In this document: positions 23,301-34,470 of the stretch, in pieces
How the letters are laid out: every line of letters starts with the position of its first letter
Position numbering within the stretch: the first letter of the stretch is position 1
Source: Arcuatula senhousia
Lineage: Eukaryota; Mollusca; Bivalvia; Mytilida; Mytilidae
Assembly: GCA_963971305.1 (NCBI GenBank)
Contig: OZ020306.1
Coordinates: 39,205,512 to 39,269,511, forward strand
Reading direction: 5' to 3'
Length of the DNA: 64,000 bases
Made by a program: the position numbers and the translations under genes
The notes under the pieces: generated by a model
The model's database searches: none
Told to the model about the DNA's origin: nothing
The model's input: the letters and a program-made list of their open reading frames with translations, nothing else

Positions 23301-26300
23301 ATGCAGAATCAGAACACGAGGTACTCCGTGTAGAATGAACTTGTGCAGATCGTGAAACAGGACAGCTTCTAAAGATTTTATTATGTGATTTATGCCATAA
23401 TATCTTATATGTGTTTTTTTCATTTTCAGACTGTTTGGAGGCTTAGTGGCAGATGTGAAAAGAAAACTTCCACATTATTTATCAGATTTCAAAGCTGGGT
23501 TACATGTACAGTGCCTGGGTTCCATACTTTTCATGTATCTAGCAACGTTAACACCCAATATTACATTTGGAGCATTGTTAGGGCATTCAACGAATAATGT
23601 TATGGTAGGTTTATGACAAGTTTCGGCCACTTCATTTCATTTATTGTAAATCTTAAGTTTCTTTTTCCTACTTTGCATTTAAAATGTTGTCATATAAATA
23701 CTCTTTCAACGATACCATATTCATAAGTAGAGAATCCAGTATGTCAAAGAGCACTCTATTTAGATTCTAGAACTCAAAAGATCTTTTATCTTGTTTAATA
23801 ACTCCACAAAATAACTATCTGATTACCGTTAATACCAAAATATCAAATCATTGTCACATTGTTAAAATTTCAGGGTCCTATGGAATGTATCGTTGCCATT
23901 GCCATTGTAAACATATGCTGGGCACTGTTTAGTGGACAGCCTTTAATCATTATGGGTAGTACGGGTCCTGTGCTGGTCTTGGAAATTATTATTTATAATA
24001 TGAGTCGGTAATTATCGTTTTATATAATATTTTTTGTTGTTTATAATCATAACAAGATTCCAAAATAGTTGTTTTATTTTGGCTCGAAAGAAATGATACC
24101 ACAGAGATAAAAATATTTTATCTTCAACGACTTAGCAACATGTTCTCAAATCAATTAATGAAAACCATATCTGACAATATTTCTTGGCTGACCAAGCTCT
24201 AACATATTGTGTAAGGGGGTTTAAGGCTTTTATTACTAACGGTTGAACTAATGGCTTAACAATATCAAATATAAGTTTGCAAACAAAATATAAGATAATG
24301 AGATGCGGAGTAAGTGTACGCAACACAGCCCACATAACTAGCCACAATTTAAAAAGACCACAACGGAAAATACACAGCAGCCTTCAACGCGACCAACAGA
24401 CGCTGCTCGCTATTTTGCGAATGGCCCAAGGTCAAAATTAAAATTCAGTCTTGAAGTAGTCAAAGGAAGACCCCCTTCGTAAACAAAGAACAGAAAACAT
24501 CAAAACTACAAGTATAAAAAAGTCAAACCAGTCACTAGAACAATCCTCTTTAATATTATTCTCTATCTCGAACGTTCTTTCAAGCTCTCCCCGTTTGTTG
24601 ATTTCATGTTTTTTTTATGCTTTACACAGAGACAACGACTGGGACTTCTTTACGTTCCGATGTTTGATAGGACTTTGGGTGACTCTTATATTGTTAGTCA
24701 TGGTTGCTTTCGACTTGAGTTCGTTGGTGCGATACATAACGAGATTTACCGAGGAAAGTTTCGCTTGTTTGATTTCTATCATTTTCATCGTTGAGGCATT
24801 TAAGAAAATATTTGCCGTTGCCGGAACACATCCGTATAACATTCATCCAGAGATCCCATTAGACTACACTTGTTTCTGTTCACCACCAAACACTACCTAC
24901 AGCGTGGCCAATATGACCGACATTAGCCTTAATGCTCCGTATGTAACCAACAGCAGTATGGGTCTTGATATCAATTGGACGGTTGTAGACAAGAAGATGT
25001 GTACTAAACTCGGAGGTGTTTTGGAAGGTTCTGGCTGTGACACTATCGTCTACCATGACAACGTATTTTTCCTGTCTTTTATCCTTGGAATTGGAACATT
25101 CTTTGTTGCATGGACTTTAGTCAACATGAAAAGAAGTTCTTTCTTCCCAACAGTTGTAAGTTTTAGCTCATATTCCAAAGACTAAAATGTGTATGTTCAC
25201 TATTTATTTTATTATACATTGAAAAAATCATGCAGCCTCTTTCTTTGACAAATTCTCTCATTATATTAATTGAAAAGGTCTGTTGCTTGGTTTGTGTTTA
25301 CCCAACGTGTTTAACAAAATGTGCTTCTTAGAGTTTAAACTTCTATCGGTAAGAAATCGCCTCTATTTTGTCCTTTATGAAAAACTATTATTGCATATTG
25401 AGACCATCTTTGCAAATGGTATTTAAATAAATCGAAAATGTGAATAATTTTTATGTCAATGATTTCACCATAGACGATATCTAATGAACAACGGACATAA
25501 CCTAGAGTGCGGTGGGGTAGTCCTTTATTTAGTATTCTTTAAATTGTTTGTCCATTATCCTTTATTTGTTGATTATTTTGGTCATTATACTCTATTCTGT
25601 AAACCACATCCACACCCTCCTGTAAGGAGGTCGTAACCACTGCATCACCTTCTCTCCTAAATAAGATCTTAATACTTGGATATGCTAAAACATTTCTAGA
25701 ATGTTAGATAAATTTATGAATTATGCCATTGGGTTATATTGTTTGGTTTTTACTCTAGGTCCGTCAAACTCTTGGAGATTTTGCTGTCTTCCTCTCCATA
25801 TGCTGTATGATTGGATTGGATGCAGGACTTGGTGTACCTACACCTAAACTCACTGTTCCAGACACAATAAGAGTACGTACCAATAAAAATATTAATGGTG
25901 TTTGCTTTTTCTGTTTAACCTTACAAAAACTAGTCTCGTAATTTATTAGTAGATTATCAGAAAGTAGTACTTTATTAGTTTTTGTTTTGGTTGGTTTTGT
26001 TTGTTATTCTTGTTTTAAAGGGGAAGTTTCGGTAGGGATGGTTCAATAACATTGTGAGAAAATTGTAACTTTTTGTATACAAGTAATAAATGTTATGATC
26101 AGATTGTCAAAAGTAAAAAATGTTTACCGACTGCAGGAATCATAAAGCTTAAGTATGCCAATGGGTAAACATTTTGTAATGTATAGAATAGTAATATTTT
26201 GATATAATATGTTTAAAAATGACAAGAAAAGACTAATTAAATCATTCTAATTGAAATTTTATTATGTTAGAGGTATTCGAGAAGAAAGGCGGTCATAATA

Positions 26301-29300
26301 TAAAATCAATGTTCAAAGAGCCTGTGGACAAAACCAGTGAAAACGAACGAGAACAGCATAAAGAAACAGACAACACAAAACTCCAAAAACAATTGAATAT
26401 CAATCAACAACGCGTACTCAAGTCGTAAAGAGAATGAACGCATGTGCTCTAGAAGAGTAACGGTAAAAAATAATCATTGAATTAGCTTTTGAAAGTTATC
26501 ATATATTTAAACAATATTGTAACAGTAAAAACCTAACATAATATGACTTGAAATTTCAGCCATCAGTTCCAAGACCCTGGTTTGTTGGTTTCTACCATCC
26601 AAAGAACCCCTGGTGGTTGTATCCAGCAACTCTTCTTCCAGCTCTGGTTGCTGTTATTCTTATCTTCATGGACCAGCAAATCACAGCTGTTATTGTTAAC
26701 AGGAAAGAAAACAAACTAAAGGTACCTCCTCCCCCACAATGTTGTTGTTTAATGTCATTTATGAAACACTTGAAAAGATAATGGATTTCCTTATTAAACA
26801 TATTTTTTTTTAGATTGGTTGTAATATAAAGTGTAATATCTTGTTAAATTAGATCTTGATAAGATAAAACAACCACCTGAGAATGATTTTTGAAGGTTCA
26901 ATATTGAAAATTTAAATAAAAGTTACTAAATGAATAAAAATACTTCTTGGAGAAAAGAAAAATTAAATGACTTATTATTGTGCGCATGTCTTCAGAAATT
27001 AGCTTAATTATTATCCCAATTGCACATTTTACGAAGTTTGTTATTACATTAAAAGCTTTACAAGTTTGAAATGTATACCTTATTCAATATTCATTTAACA
27101 GAAAGGATGTGGCTACCACTTAGATTTAATGGTGTGCCTCATTTGTATTGCTGTTTGCTCACTTTTTGGACTTCCATGGTACGTTGCTGCCACAGTGCGA
27201 TCAATGGCACATGTTAACAGTTTAAAGATGGAATCCGAATGCTCCGCTCCTGGTGAAAAACCTGAATTTTTGGGAATACGGTATGTTAGTTAACTCTCTT
27301 TTAATCGGAAATACCTTTCGTGAAAAAAATGACATCCATGTAATTTTAATAAAATAATCAATGGAATGATGTTCTAAGTATTTAAAACGAGGATTGATCA
27401 TTCAAGTTCGGTAGTTTTGTTATTACCTTTATTTAAGATTCCTGTAGATGTGCAAAATTTTGGTAGGGGATAGGATATCGGTCCTGAATGTTTTACTTGT
27501 AGTTTTGTTTTGCGTTGTACTGCAATAACCACTTGTTTTCAAGTTTGAAAACGACAAGGTGATTTACAATTATGCTTAGGATCAGAATGAAAAAATAATA
27601 GCATCGTGTTAAAAAAAACGGTCCTACATTTCAGATCTCTTTTATATGCCTGTATCAAGTCAGAAACATTGAAATTTCCGTCTCCACTTTTTTGTATAAC
27701 TTGTGATTTTTTGTGAATACATCTTGAGGTTGATATAATTCCTGCGTGTGTTACTATTACTATCCTATAAATCTTCCATTTTCAGAGAGAACAGACTTAC
27801 AGGGTTAATCGTAGCAATAATGAACGGGTGTTCTGTCTTTATGACTCCATTATTGACGGTAAGAGTTATATATTCTCTTAATATTTCACTTGTAGGACTT
27901 GTGTAATAAAATATCAACTATACAATACTATAGTTGATAACTGTAAGCTTTATAATCCATTGAATAAAACTAAAAACAAATCTTAAACAAATTTTTGATG
28001 ACTTTTTTTTTGGTGTTCTGTATAGTGCTGTTCTTGTAAGTACCAAGAATAAATATGCGGTAAAAGAATTGTGATACAAAATTGTCTTAAGAGTTGGGTC
28101 TTTTTTAATTGAATTAAAGAAGTGCTATCGCAGAAGTAATATGATAAAAGGTGCAACCTAAAATGGGACGCAGCTTTAGGAAAATAGTTGTGAAAAATGT
28201 CATTGATCAATTGTATTTCTTCAAATATGCCGGAGTTCTTTTTTGCCAAATAAAAAACCTTGAAATACTTAGTATACCCTTTCTATTTTAGATCATTCCT
28301 ATGCCTGTTTTGTACGGTGTATTTATGTATATGGGTGTCTCAGCTTTAAGAGGGATGCAGGTATGCAGTATTTACTTCTTATATAAATTCTTATGTAATA
28401 ATAAAAATAATGAGAGGTGGAATAAGTGAACGCGACACAGCCCGCAATCAAGCGGCAATAAACCATTTTCTTATGAAAACCTAGTGATTTTAGTTCTCTG
28501 TTAAAAGAACGACCGACTATTTTTAGACATTCTAAATAGAAACAAGTACTTTGCAAGTGAATTATTTTATACTTTCTAGCTACAAACAGCAACCGTGTAT
28601 AAAAGCCTAAATTATTTTTTACATATTTTAAAATTGTAGCTAGTGGACAGAATCCTTATTATGTTCATGCCAGTAAAATACCAACCAGATCACGTGTATT
28701 TACGTCATGTACGGATTAAACGAGTTCATCTTTTCACCATTATTCAAATTCTCTGCCTTGCCATTTTGTGGGCCATTAAAGCAATCAAAACTATCTCTAT
28801 CGTTTTCCCTGTCATGGTGCTGGGAACTTGTGTCATTAGAAAAGTCATGGAGAAGTTTTTCACCCAGAATGAACTTCGTTGGTTAGATGAATTGATGCCC
28901 GAAGATAAAATTATGAAGCAGGAAGATGATGGTTTGATTATTGTTGATGAAAGCGACGATGTAAGTTTCAATGAAAAATAATTTAGCTTAGTGTTAAAAC
29001 ATCTTGCATGCATCTTATATTTTTTATATTCTAATACAAGTATATTTACGAAACATTTAAACCAATATTGAATATTCATAATTCTAAACATCTTACATCT
29101 TGTTTATTTTATAAAGTTAATTCCTACCAACATGAACTTTTTATGTCCTTTTGGTCCTTCCTCAATCATCTTGTCGCAATGACTTTATTTTGTTTTACAA
29201 TGCGCCCAATGAAATCCTAAAATTACAACAACGAAATGCAATACTAATCTAGAAATGTGTGTTCAAAGAATTTCAATTGGTCTATTTAAAAGAGAAAAAA

Positions 29301-31380
29301 AAACCAATTCAACGATTTTTCCTTAAGTAGGATGTATGCACCTTCATAACTAATTTACATTTTCCCATTTAAAAGGACCATCTCAAGACGACTTCTAAGG
29401 TACAATGGTCACAATTCCGCTAACGTTTTGTTTTATTTGTGATGGAATTGCTAATTTGATGTTTGATATTTTATTTGCTGTGGTATAGAATTGTGATGAT
29501 GTAAGAATTATTTGTTTATCTTGACACTTATCATCCGTTCACAAGAAACCATATTCATTCAAGAGTATATATTATGCCGCTGAATGCATTTTTACTTTGG
29601 CTTCTACTGCTTTTTTCAATGCACCTTCACAAAATCATCTTTTTAGCTTTAAGACATATATAAAGGGTTTTGTCAACCATTATTTTGAATTTATTGGTGA
29701 CTGTAGCGGAGAAACTTTTGCAGTTGTCCAATAGGACAAGTAAAAAAGGAGAAAAAAAAGGCCACCTAAATTGTTGCAGTTTTCCTTCTTATTTGCATTT
29801 CTTTGGAAGTAAGATGGGGAAAAGGTTTTTCTTTTGGTATATTCCATAGAAATCAAAAAGATGAAAAAAAATCATTTATTGAATGATAATTTTCAGGTAT
29901 TTCAGATAAACACTCTTTTTATGATGGAGACATATTAAAAAATATGTTTGCACCTCTGGATTTCTGTCATCAACACGCTCTGGAAGTATTAGCACAAACT
30001 TTAAAGTGATGCTCAACTAACCTTTCTTAAGAGCTTTAAAATTTATAATTGCCTTTTTAATCTTAAATGTCTTGTTACAAAACTGGTAATTTAGTCGTCA
30101 AACAAATCATTTCTGTTTCTGTTCATAGTTTCAAAAGAAAAGGTAGAAAATTTATTTGACTGTAGCTGACTTTTTATTTGTGTGTTCTTTTTATGGTTTC
30201 GGTATCAGCTTGGGAAATTTTTTTAAGAGTATATCGAAAGACTTTTTTTTTCAATCTGAATTAATATAATATAACTGACATTTAAACCCATGTAGGATAT
30301 GTCATCCATTTGGGAAACAGTGGCAATGGATAAAGTCCCAGAAAAGCCACAATGCCGCTGTCAACGGTGTCAGCAAAACAAACAATATTATCGTCCGGTT
30401 AGTATCCATATGAGTATATATTCTGATTATGGATGAGTTCACTTTCACACATCATCAGATTTAATTCTATAACACCCCTCTTTTACACTACTTGTTCATA
30501 TTTATTAAGGTTAATAGCCTAAATAGTGGGTTGTTTTTTTTACATAACATTGCCACTTGAACTCTTTTTTTTTAACTATGATTTTGTCTTGGAAAGGGTC
30601 TTTATCTTCAAAAAATGTTTTTTATTCTATTTCGAGTTTATATAAGAATTTTGAAATCAAAAGTTGACAAAGCAACATTTAGTCCTTGTTGTAAGTTTTG
30701 ACTTGCACATTATCCCCAAATGCATGCTAACATTGTTTTGCACTATTTGTTGGTTTGAAGGTTTTCATTGTTTTATTTATTTAAATGCGATAGTTTAACA
30801 AACTATTTTTCTTTATATTTAATAATATTTATTAATTGTATACCAGACTAATTTTACATATGTGTTTGATTAAATTATTTATTATTAATATATGTTGATT
30901 TCTTAAACAATTTACAATTCACACTGTGTAAACATAACTTTAAAGAATGACCAAAACTATTTGGCTGTTTTATAGCTGTGGTATTAATATTGTTTGGCTT
31001 GAGTGTAAATGGCTCTTCAACACGTTTAACCGCTCATATTACCGCGATTATATGCAATTATGAAAAAAAAATCTTTATTTTTTTATCAAACACTGTTAAA
31101 TTATAAACTTACAATGGATCTTCACAAATTCTTCCAGTGAATTTAGGAACAACAAAGTTGACCAAATTAAACATTTTAATACCCATTTTGATACTTCAAA
31201 CTTCAAATTTATACTTAGTAAGTAAAAATAAGTTTGAAAGAACGCAAAGACTCTTTAGAATATTTTGGTCATCCTTTGCATGATTTTGTTACTAACATAA
31301 CATATATAAACATCATACTAATCCATTAACAGGATGAGGATGTCGACCCAATGGACATGTTAGAGTTGTCAAAATGCTGA
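14312..31380 (+). CDS. SLC4-family bicarbonate transporter (Na+-coupled NBC/NDCBE type), spliced
   Basis: Exons I assembled: 14269-14357 (ATG 14312), 18998-19127, 19716-19876, 20354-20527, 21517-21605, 21906-22151, 22455-22601, 22958-23040, 23430-23604, 23874-24007, 24630-25155, 25759-25872, 26560-26721, 27102-27280, 27786-27858, 28292-28360, 28640-28960, 30296-30397, 31333-31380. All introns are GT-AG and phases agree throughout, giving 992 residues, close to the roughly 1,000-1,200 usual for NBC proteins. The cytoplasmic domain (about 59-335) carries [10 protein letters not shown] and RWSKPH. The membrane domain starts at GRLFGG (about 358). Other marks are [10 protein letters not shown] (about 445-454), a glycosylated four-cysteine outer loop (about 540-605), [11 protein letters not shown] (about 714-724), and [14 protein letters not shown] before a DDLMPE-like LDELMPED tail. 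RWSKPH and the four-cysteine loop favour the Na+-dependent group over Cl-/HCO3- exchangers. Ion coupling and electrogenicity cannot be read from sequence. A role in pH control or shell-calcification bicarbonate supply is inference. Confidence 0.95.
16254..16335 (+). mobile_element. head fragment of a hairpin/GTCC element (SLC4 intron 1)
   Basis: TATGCCCCACCCCAGCGACC...TCGGGGCA forms a hairpin, followed by CACTTTTACCCATGTCTG and CATTCGTCCGCC. This matches the 5' head (hairpin, TTTTACCC, GTCC tract) of other elements here. No tandem core follows. Confidence 0.4.
16925..17000 (+). repeat. short direct duplication AAATTTATTTCCCCGACAAC
   Basis: AAATTTATTTCCCCGACAAC occurs twice (about 16924 and 16970) with a GC-rich insert containing CCCGCGGCCGGG between them. 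Small local duplication inside intron 1. Confidence 0.6.
17088..17530 (+). repeat. composite of GGAACTGCTTAC-family fragment and decayed tandem-core element
   Basis: The left part (17088-17165) carries TACTCTTCCGGGGCAACTCGA and TTGTTGATTACAGTTT of the dispersed family. The right part (about 17185-17530) has GTAACTTATCTACTTCCTG and TTTACCGAATATTTTAAGACGC, which recur in reverse complement at 45380-45580. No coding potential is convincing. Confidence 0.4.
18181..18365 (+). repeat. GGAACTGCTTAC repeat family, plus copy (SLC4 intron 1)
   Basis: GTGTGCTTTAGCAAGCAGGC, CCTTTTCCGGAGCACACGAG, TTTACTCTTGTTTCGACTTG and TTGCTGATTGCAGTTTG follow the family order, ending near CTTTGCTTTTTCTTGG. Confidence 0.55.
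19311..19378 (+). repeat. 33-bp tandem duplication in SLC4 intron 2
   Basis: TTACCTAGAGAGATGCCGAG followed by ATACATTATACAG is repeated immediately with one change (GAGAGG). A two-unit minisatellite. Confidence 0.85.
20131..20262 (+). repeat. ACGCGACACAGCC repeat family (SLC4 intron 4 region)
   Basis: TGGAATAAGTGTACGCGACA, CAGCCCACAATCAAGCGG, CACAATGGACAACCGCCAGT, AGCCTTCAACGAGGCC, GCTGCTCGCGGTTCTGC and AATTGGCCCATGG in order. About 130 bp, with the same order in copies at 24298, 28410, 32752 (-), 44697 (-) and 63911. No Pol III box is obvious, so it is called SINE-like only by size and dispersal. Confidence 0.75.
20876..21030 (-). repeat. single decayed 146-bp monomer, 3' end of the satellite element
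   Basis: On the minus strand it reads TGGGGGTCAATGATATTTCA-like sequence, CACTAGATGTGTCTTGGGTA, then TATATTTTATGCATGAACAC, AATTTCTCGGTAAAGG and CCATATCCAAGGTAATAC. These match the last unit of the element at 58010-58180. The palindrome position has degenerated (GTTACTGCAGCC). It is a truncated relic in SLC4 intron 4. Confidence 0.75.
24298..24436 (+). repeat. ACGCGACACAGCC repeat family (SLC4 intron 10)
   Basis: GAGATGCGGAGTAAGTGTAC, GCAACACAGCCCACATAAC, GCAGCCTTCAACGCGACC, CGCTGCTCGCTATTTTGCG and AATGGCCCAAGG in family order. It lies 193 bases before the large SLC4 exon. Confidence 0.75.
24630..25155 (+). other. SLC4 large exon: membrane spans and glycosylated outer loop
   Basis: A single 526-base exon encodes residues about 462-637. 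Order: two hydrophobic spans ([31 protein letters not shown]), then KKIF at the position of the stilbene (DIDS) reaction motif of the family. A long outer loop follows with cysteines in TCFCSPP, MCTKLGG and SGCDT, and sequons NTT, NMT, NSS and NWT. A third span ([19 protein letters not shown]) ends the exon. The four cysteines match the conserved disulphide loop of Na+-coupled SLC4 proteins. Confidence 0.9.
26330..26465 (-). repeat. GGAACTGCTTAC repeat family, minus copy (SLC4 intron 12)
   Basis: ACCAGTGAAAACGAACGAGA, AACAGCATAAAGAAACAGAC, AATATCAATCAACAACGCG and GTGCTCTAGAAGAGTAACGG are the reverse-complement order of the family, matching 38015-38180. Confidence 0.55.
27395..27445 (-). repeat. 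AAAGGTAATAAC family terminus (SLC4 intron 14)
   Basis: TTGATCATTCAAGTTCGGTA then GTTTTGTTATTACCTTTAT is the reverse complement of the family's 5' end. CCTGTATCAAGTCAG near 27650 may be a detached inner part. Confidence 0.55.
28410..28462 (+). repeat. ACGCGACACAGCC family, truncated (SLC4 intron 16)
   Basis: AGAGGTGGAATAAGTGAACG, CGACACAGCCCGCAATCAAG and CGGCAATA, then the copy stops. Confidence 0.6.
29376..29399 (+). other. candidate 24-base in-phase microexon (SLC4 tail)
   Basis: TTTCCCATTTAAAAG acceptor, then GAC CAT CTC AAG ACG ACT TCT AAG (DHLKTTSK), then GTACAA. Phase 0 to 0, between the LDELMPED exon and the 30296 exon, so inclusion or skipping keeps frame. It adds charged and phosphorylatable residues to the cytoplasmic tail. 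Confidence 0.45.
29489..29500 (+). other. candidate 12-base in-phase microexon (SLC4 tail)
   Basis: TATTTGCTGTGGTATAG acceptor, AAT TGT GAT GAT (NCDD), then a consensus GTAAGA donor. Phase 0 on both sides. The exon is very short, so chance splice-site spacing is possible. Confidence 0.35.
30296..30397 (+). other. SLC4 penultimate coding exon, cysteine-rich tail
   Basis: A 102-base exon in phase 0 on both sides encodes [19 protein letters not shown], then [15 protein letters not shown]. The CxCxxC cluster is unusual for an SLC4 C-terminal tail and could bind metal or be lipidated; no function is assigned. It joins either of two terminal exons. Confidence 0.75.
31333..31380 (+). other. SLC4 terminal exon, short isoform
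   Basis: After the TCCATTAACAG acceptor it encodes [15 protein letters not shown] and a TGA at 31378-31380. An AATAAA at 31690-31695 lies about 310 bases downstream, so this exon can serve as a complete 3' end. It is skipped in the alternative isoform ending at 31925. Confidence 0.75.
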
Positions 31381-31689
31381 ATGGTCAAGTGAAGGTAGTC
31401 TTTGTTTACTCTTTTCCAGAATTGATGAAGCTTCATTCTCCGTTCTTTTACATACATTTCTGTACAATTTTACTCCAATCATTTCTTTCTCTTTTTATTT
31501 CAAATTCTTTAAAAGTTAAATTAAGATTTGTTTTAGATACCTTTATCAAATTATTTGCCTCTATTTGTATTTGTGAAAAATGTCCAAATCACGATCTGCT
31601 CTTTCTTCTTCAGTTCATACTTGTATTTCAACTGTTGTCTCATAAAATACTACTAACGTATATAGTATATAATGATAACAGAAATAGTT

Positions 31690-31695
31690 AATAAA
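31690..31695 (+). terminator. polyadenylation signal AATAAA (proximal)
   Basis: AATAAA about 310 bases after the TGA of the short terminal exon. Position and orientation fit a proximal poly(A) site for the SLC4 gene. Confidence 0.55.
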
Positions 31696-31841
31696 CTATC
31701 GTTTCCTGGTTTGTTTGTTGTATATATATATATATGCACATTAATTTTGGTGTGTAGTCAATGTTGTTTTTTATATGTTGTCATATTATTTTGAAATTTT
31801 ACAACAGGTTTATATTAAAGAAATCATTACTTTTTTTTCAG

Positions 31842-31925
31842 AAACATTTGGCTATGAACCGAATAAATGGACAAGGAAAGGGTAAATTTTTCATTGATGA
31901 CAACAATGGAAATAACAATGTTTGA
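31842..31925 (+). other. SLC4 alternative terminal exon, long-UTR isoform
   Basis: A strong polypyrimidine acceptor (TTTTTTTTCAG) precedes KHLAMNRINGQGKGKFFIDD and a run ending NNGNNNV, with TGA at 31923-31925. The frame matches the phase-0 end of the 30296 exon and would give a product of 1,004 residues. The 3' UTR runs to AATAAA at 32698-32703. Confidence 0.7.
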
Positions 31926-32697
31926 ACCAAATCCTGTGTGAATTAACAGTATCAATGCAGATGAACAGTCTCGTTATGTTACAATGGGTAAAAGCATAGA
32001 TATAGTATATCATATCTATGGTAATAGTGATGTAGTGTTTTTAGTCTTTATGCTTGTTAGAAAAAAATATTCTTAAAAATGGCATGTTTATGTATAAACT
32101 AAAAATGGTGATCTTTTTCTGACTGTGCATCTTATTCTCTAACAGATTTTTAGGAATGTGTAAGCTAAATATTTAGGGTTTACAAAGAATTTGGTTAATT
32201 TACTTTCCTTGAAGTAAAGTGCAATAGTGTAGTTCCAGATTTAGAAAATTCAGTTTATGAAATGATTAAAACTTATTGAAATATTTATAAACAAGAAACA
32301 AATTAGCATATATATTTTGGGTTATAACTACATATGGTCAGACTTGTGCATTCCTTATAGCACCTAGACCTTTTTCTGAGTAATTTCAAGGTCACAATAT
32401 CAGATATAAGATTTTTCCGACTTTGAATATTACACATTTGATAACATGTATTCTTTTTATCTTTAAAAGTAATGTTATTTTTGTGCATCTTTTCATTCCT
32501 AAAAACTACTGTGATTGTTATCTACACGTTTACATGTTTCAACGTTTTTTATTTTGTTGTATTTGAGGTAGAGAAATATATTTGTATACATTGTTGATTA
32601 ATATAGTTGAAGAATTTTTTATACACATTTATATATTTCTACACGTATATGGAAAATATATCTATTTTTTTATAATGTAGTTCAGGTACAATTGTTT

Positions 32698-32703
32698 AAT
32701 AAA
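32698..32703 (+). terminator. polyadenylation signal AATAAA (distal)
   Basis: AATAAAG about 770 bases after the TGA of the alternative terminal exon, followed by T-rich sequence. The likely distal poly(A) site of the SLC4 gene. The intervening 31926-32697 is AT-rich untranslated sequence with no other feature. Confidence 0.65.
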
Positions 32704-32751
32704 GCCTGTTTTAGAATGTAAGACTTTATATTCATTATATTTTCAATCAAG

Positions 32752-32869
32752 GGCCAATTGCAAAATAGTGAGCCGTGACCACTGAACATATTGTTAGAGG
32801 GCTGTTGATTGTTTAACCGTTTATGTCACATACTCTAATTATAACAAATTCCACATCTCATTATCTTAA
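32752..32869 (-). repeat. ACGCGACACAGCC repeat family, minus copy
   Basis: GGGCCAATTGCAAAATAGTG, AGGGCTGTTGATTGTTTAAC and AAATTCCACATCTCATT are the reverse-complement order of the family. It sits between the SLC4 3' end and the large inverted-repeat region. Confidence 0.6.
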
Positions 32870-32905
32870 AACTAATAATAATCACAGGTAGTAATGTGTC
32901 ATATC

Positions 32906-33040
32906 CATTTCGTTTGAAATGCCTGTACCAAGTCAGGACCATTTCGATCCACCAATTCTCCGGTATGACTGATTCGTTTTTGTCATTTTCTCTGGACTAT
33001 GAGATTGATCATTCAAGTTCGGTAGTTTTGTTATTACCTT
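32906..33040 (-). mobile_element. nested AAAGGTAATAAC-family insertion
   Basis: This 135-bp block interrupts a sequence that is continuous in the inverted copy at 40120-40145. TATC occurs on both sides (32902-32905, 33041-33044), consistent with a 4-bp target duplication. ATAAAGG is, however, conserved at this end in other copies, so the exact border is uncertain. It defines a short form of the family. Confidence 0.65.
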
Positions 33041-34175
33041 TATCGTATAATGTTTGGTAAAGGGATTTGGTCATGGTTTGGTCAAGGGAAGTCATAGTTT
33101 GTCCAAGGGATTTTTTCTAAAATATATAAAAAAATATCTTTTATTTAGTATCAAACCGCGTGGAAAGCTGACAGGAATTTAACATGACAATAAAGGTTTA
33201 TTTTAACTTTAAATCTGCTTAGTTGTGCTTATTAACCAAATTGAAATTTTGTCATGGTTTAGTAAAGGGAACAGAAAATTGTCATGGTTTATACCATTAT
33301 ATCATGGTTTATCACATTTTCTAAAGTTAGGAGATCGGGCAAAATATAAGGTTTTTTTCTGTGCTGGTTTTATCTGTGTATGTGTATTGAAAACGAAAGA
33401 ATATGGAATATATGCCAAAAAGACACGATCCACATTTTGAAATGATTTTAATAAATGTAGAAAAGCAAAATTTCACTGCGTGTGAAGCGCTTTTCTGGAT
33501 TAACCTTCACCAGACACGCTAGGAGTAGAAAACATGGAAAACCGGTAGAATATTAACGATATACTATGTTTCTGTGTTTCTTAATACGCATCTTGAACAC
33601 CCAAAAATTGTATACTCGTATATTGGAATTTATAAAGCGTAACCTTCAGTGTTTGCATATAACAGATATATTTTTTTTAATTATTTTTATCATTTTAACT
33701 TTTGCTCTAGACCGCACACTAAGCCAACAACATACATTTACCATAAACCGAGTACAAGCAATATTAAAACTACTCCAGTATGATAATATAAAAAACTACT
33801 ATGGCTAGATCAAACGTTACTGTAATACAACAAACACTGCTGTTGCACTGAATAATTATTTTATGGATAAAGCAACATATAAAATACCTGAGATGGAAGA
33901 ATATGTCCCCTTTGCAATAGTTCAGTTGGTGTTAAATATGACTTAATTTATGGAAAGTCCTTTTTAAAAATTTTTAAAACAAAAGGAAAATCTTTATTGA
34001 TAGGGAGTTCTGAGTATATAATATATTAGCGGCAATAAGCGAAATCATGCATTAAACCTTAGGTCTAGTCAATGTTTTCCTGATACCTTTGTATCTATTT
34101 TGACTAAGAGTTTCCATATAAGAACCCATATCATTTCTCGGGCGATGTTATTGTCTTGGCTTATGCATCCATCTA

Positions 34176-34470
34176 AATAAAGGTAATAACAAAACTACCG
34201 AACTTGAATGATCAATCTCATAGTCCAGAGAAAATGACAAAAACGAATCAGTCATACCGGAGAATGGGTGGATCACAATGGTCCTGACTTGGAACGAAAT
34301 GGTGGGTTAAACCAGGTTTTATGGCGCCAAACCTCCCTCTTCCATTGCGATCTTAGGATCCGGTAATGACTATAGAACACAACATAGTTGTGACACACAA
34401 TAGGGATATTGAGGTGATCATCTCAGTACAGCAGACCAGTCAAACACTAATTAAAACAATTAACTACCAT
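34176..34470 (+). repeat. AAAGGTAATAAC repeat family, long copy 1
   Basis: ATAAAGGTAATAACAAAACT, GAACTTGAATGATCAATCTC, GTGGGTTAAACCAGGTTTTA, CCAAACCTCCCTCTTCCATT, GCGATCTTAGGATCCGG and GGTGATCATCTCAGTACA occur in the same order as at 38555-38830. About 290 bp. Confidence 0.7.

Noticed and set aside
23284..23320. Possible SLC4 exon encoding [12 protein letters not shown] between AATAG and GTACTC
   Set aside because: It is 37 bases (34 with the alternative acceptor) and would break the frame. Joining the exon ending at 23040 directly to 23430 gives GRLFGG, the conserved family sequence.
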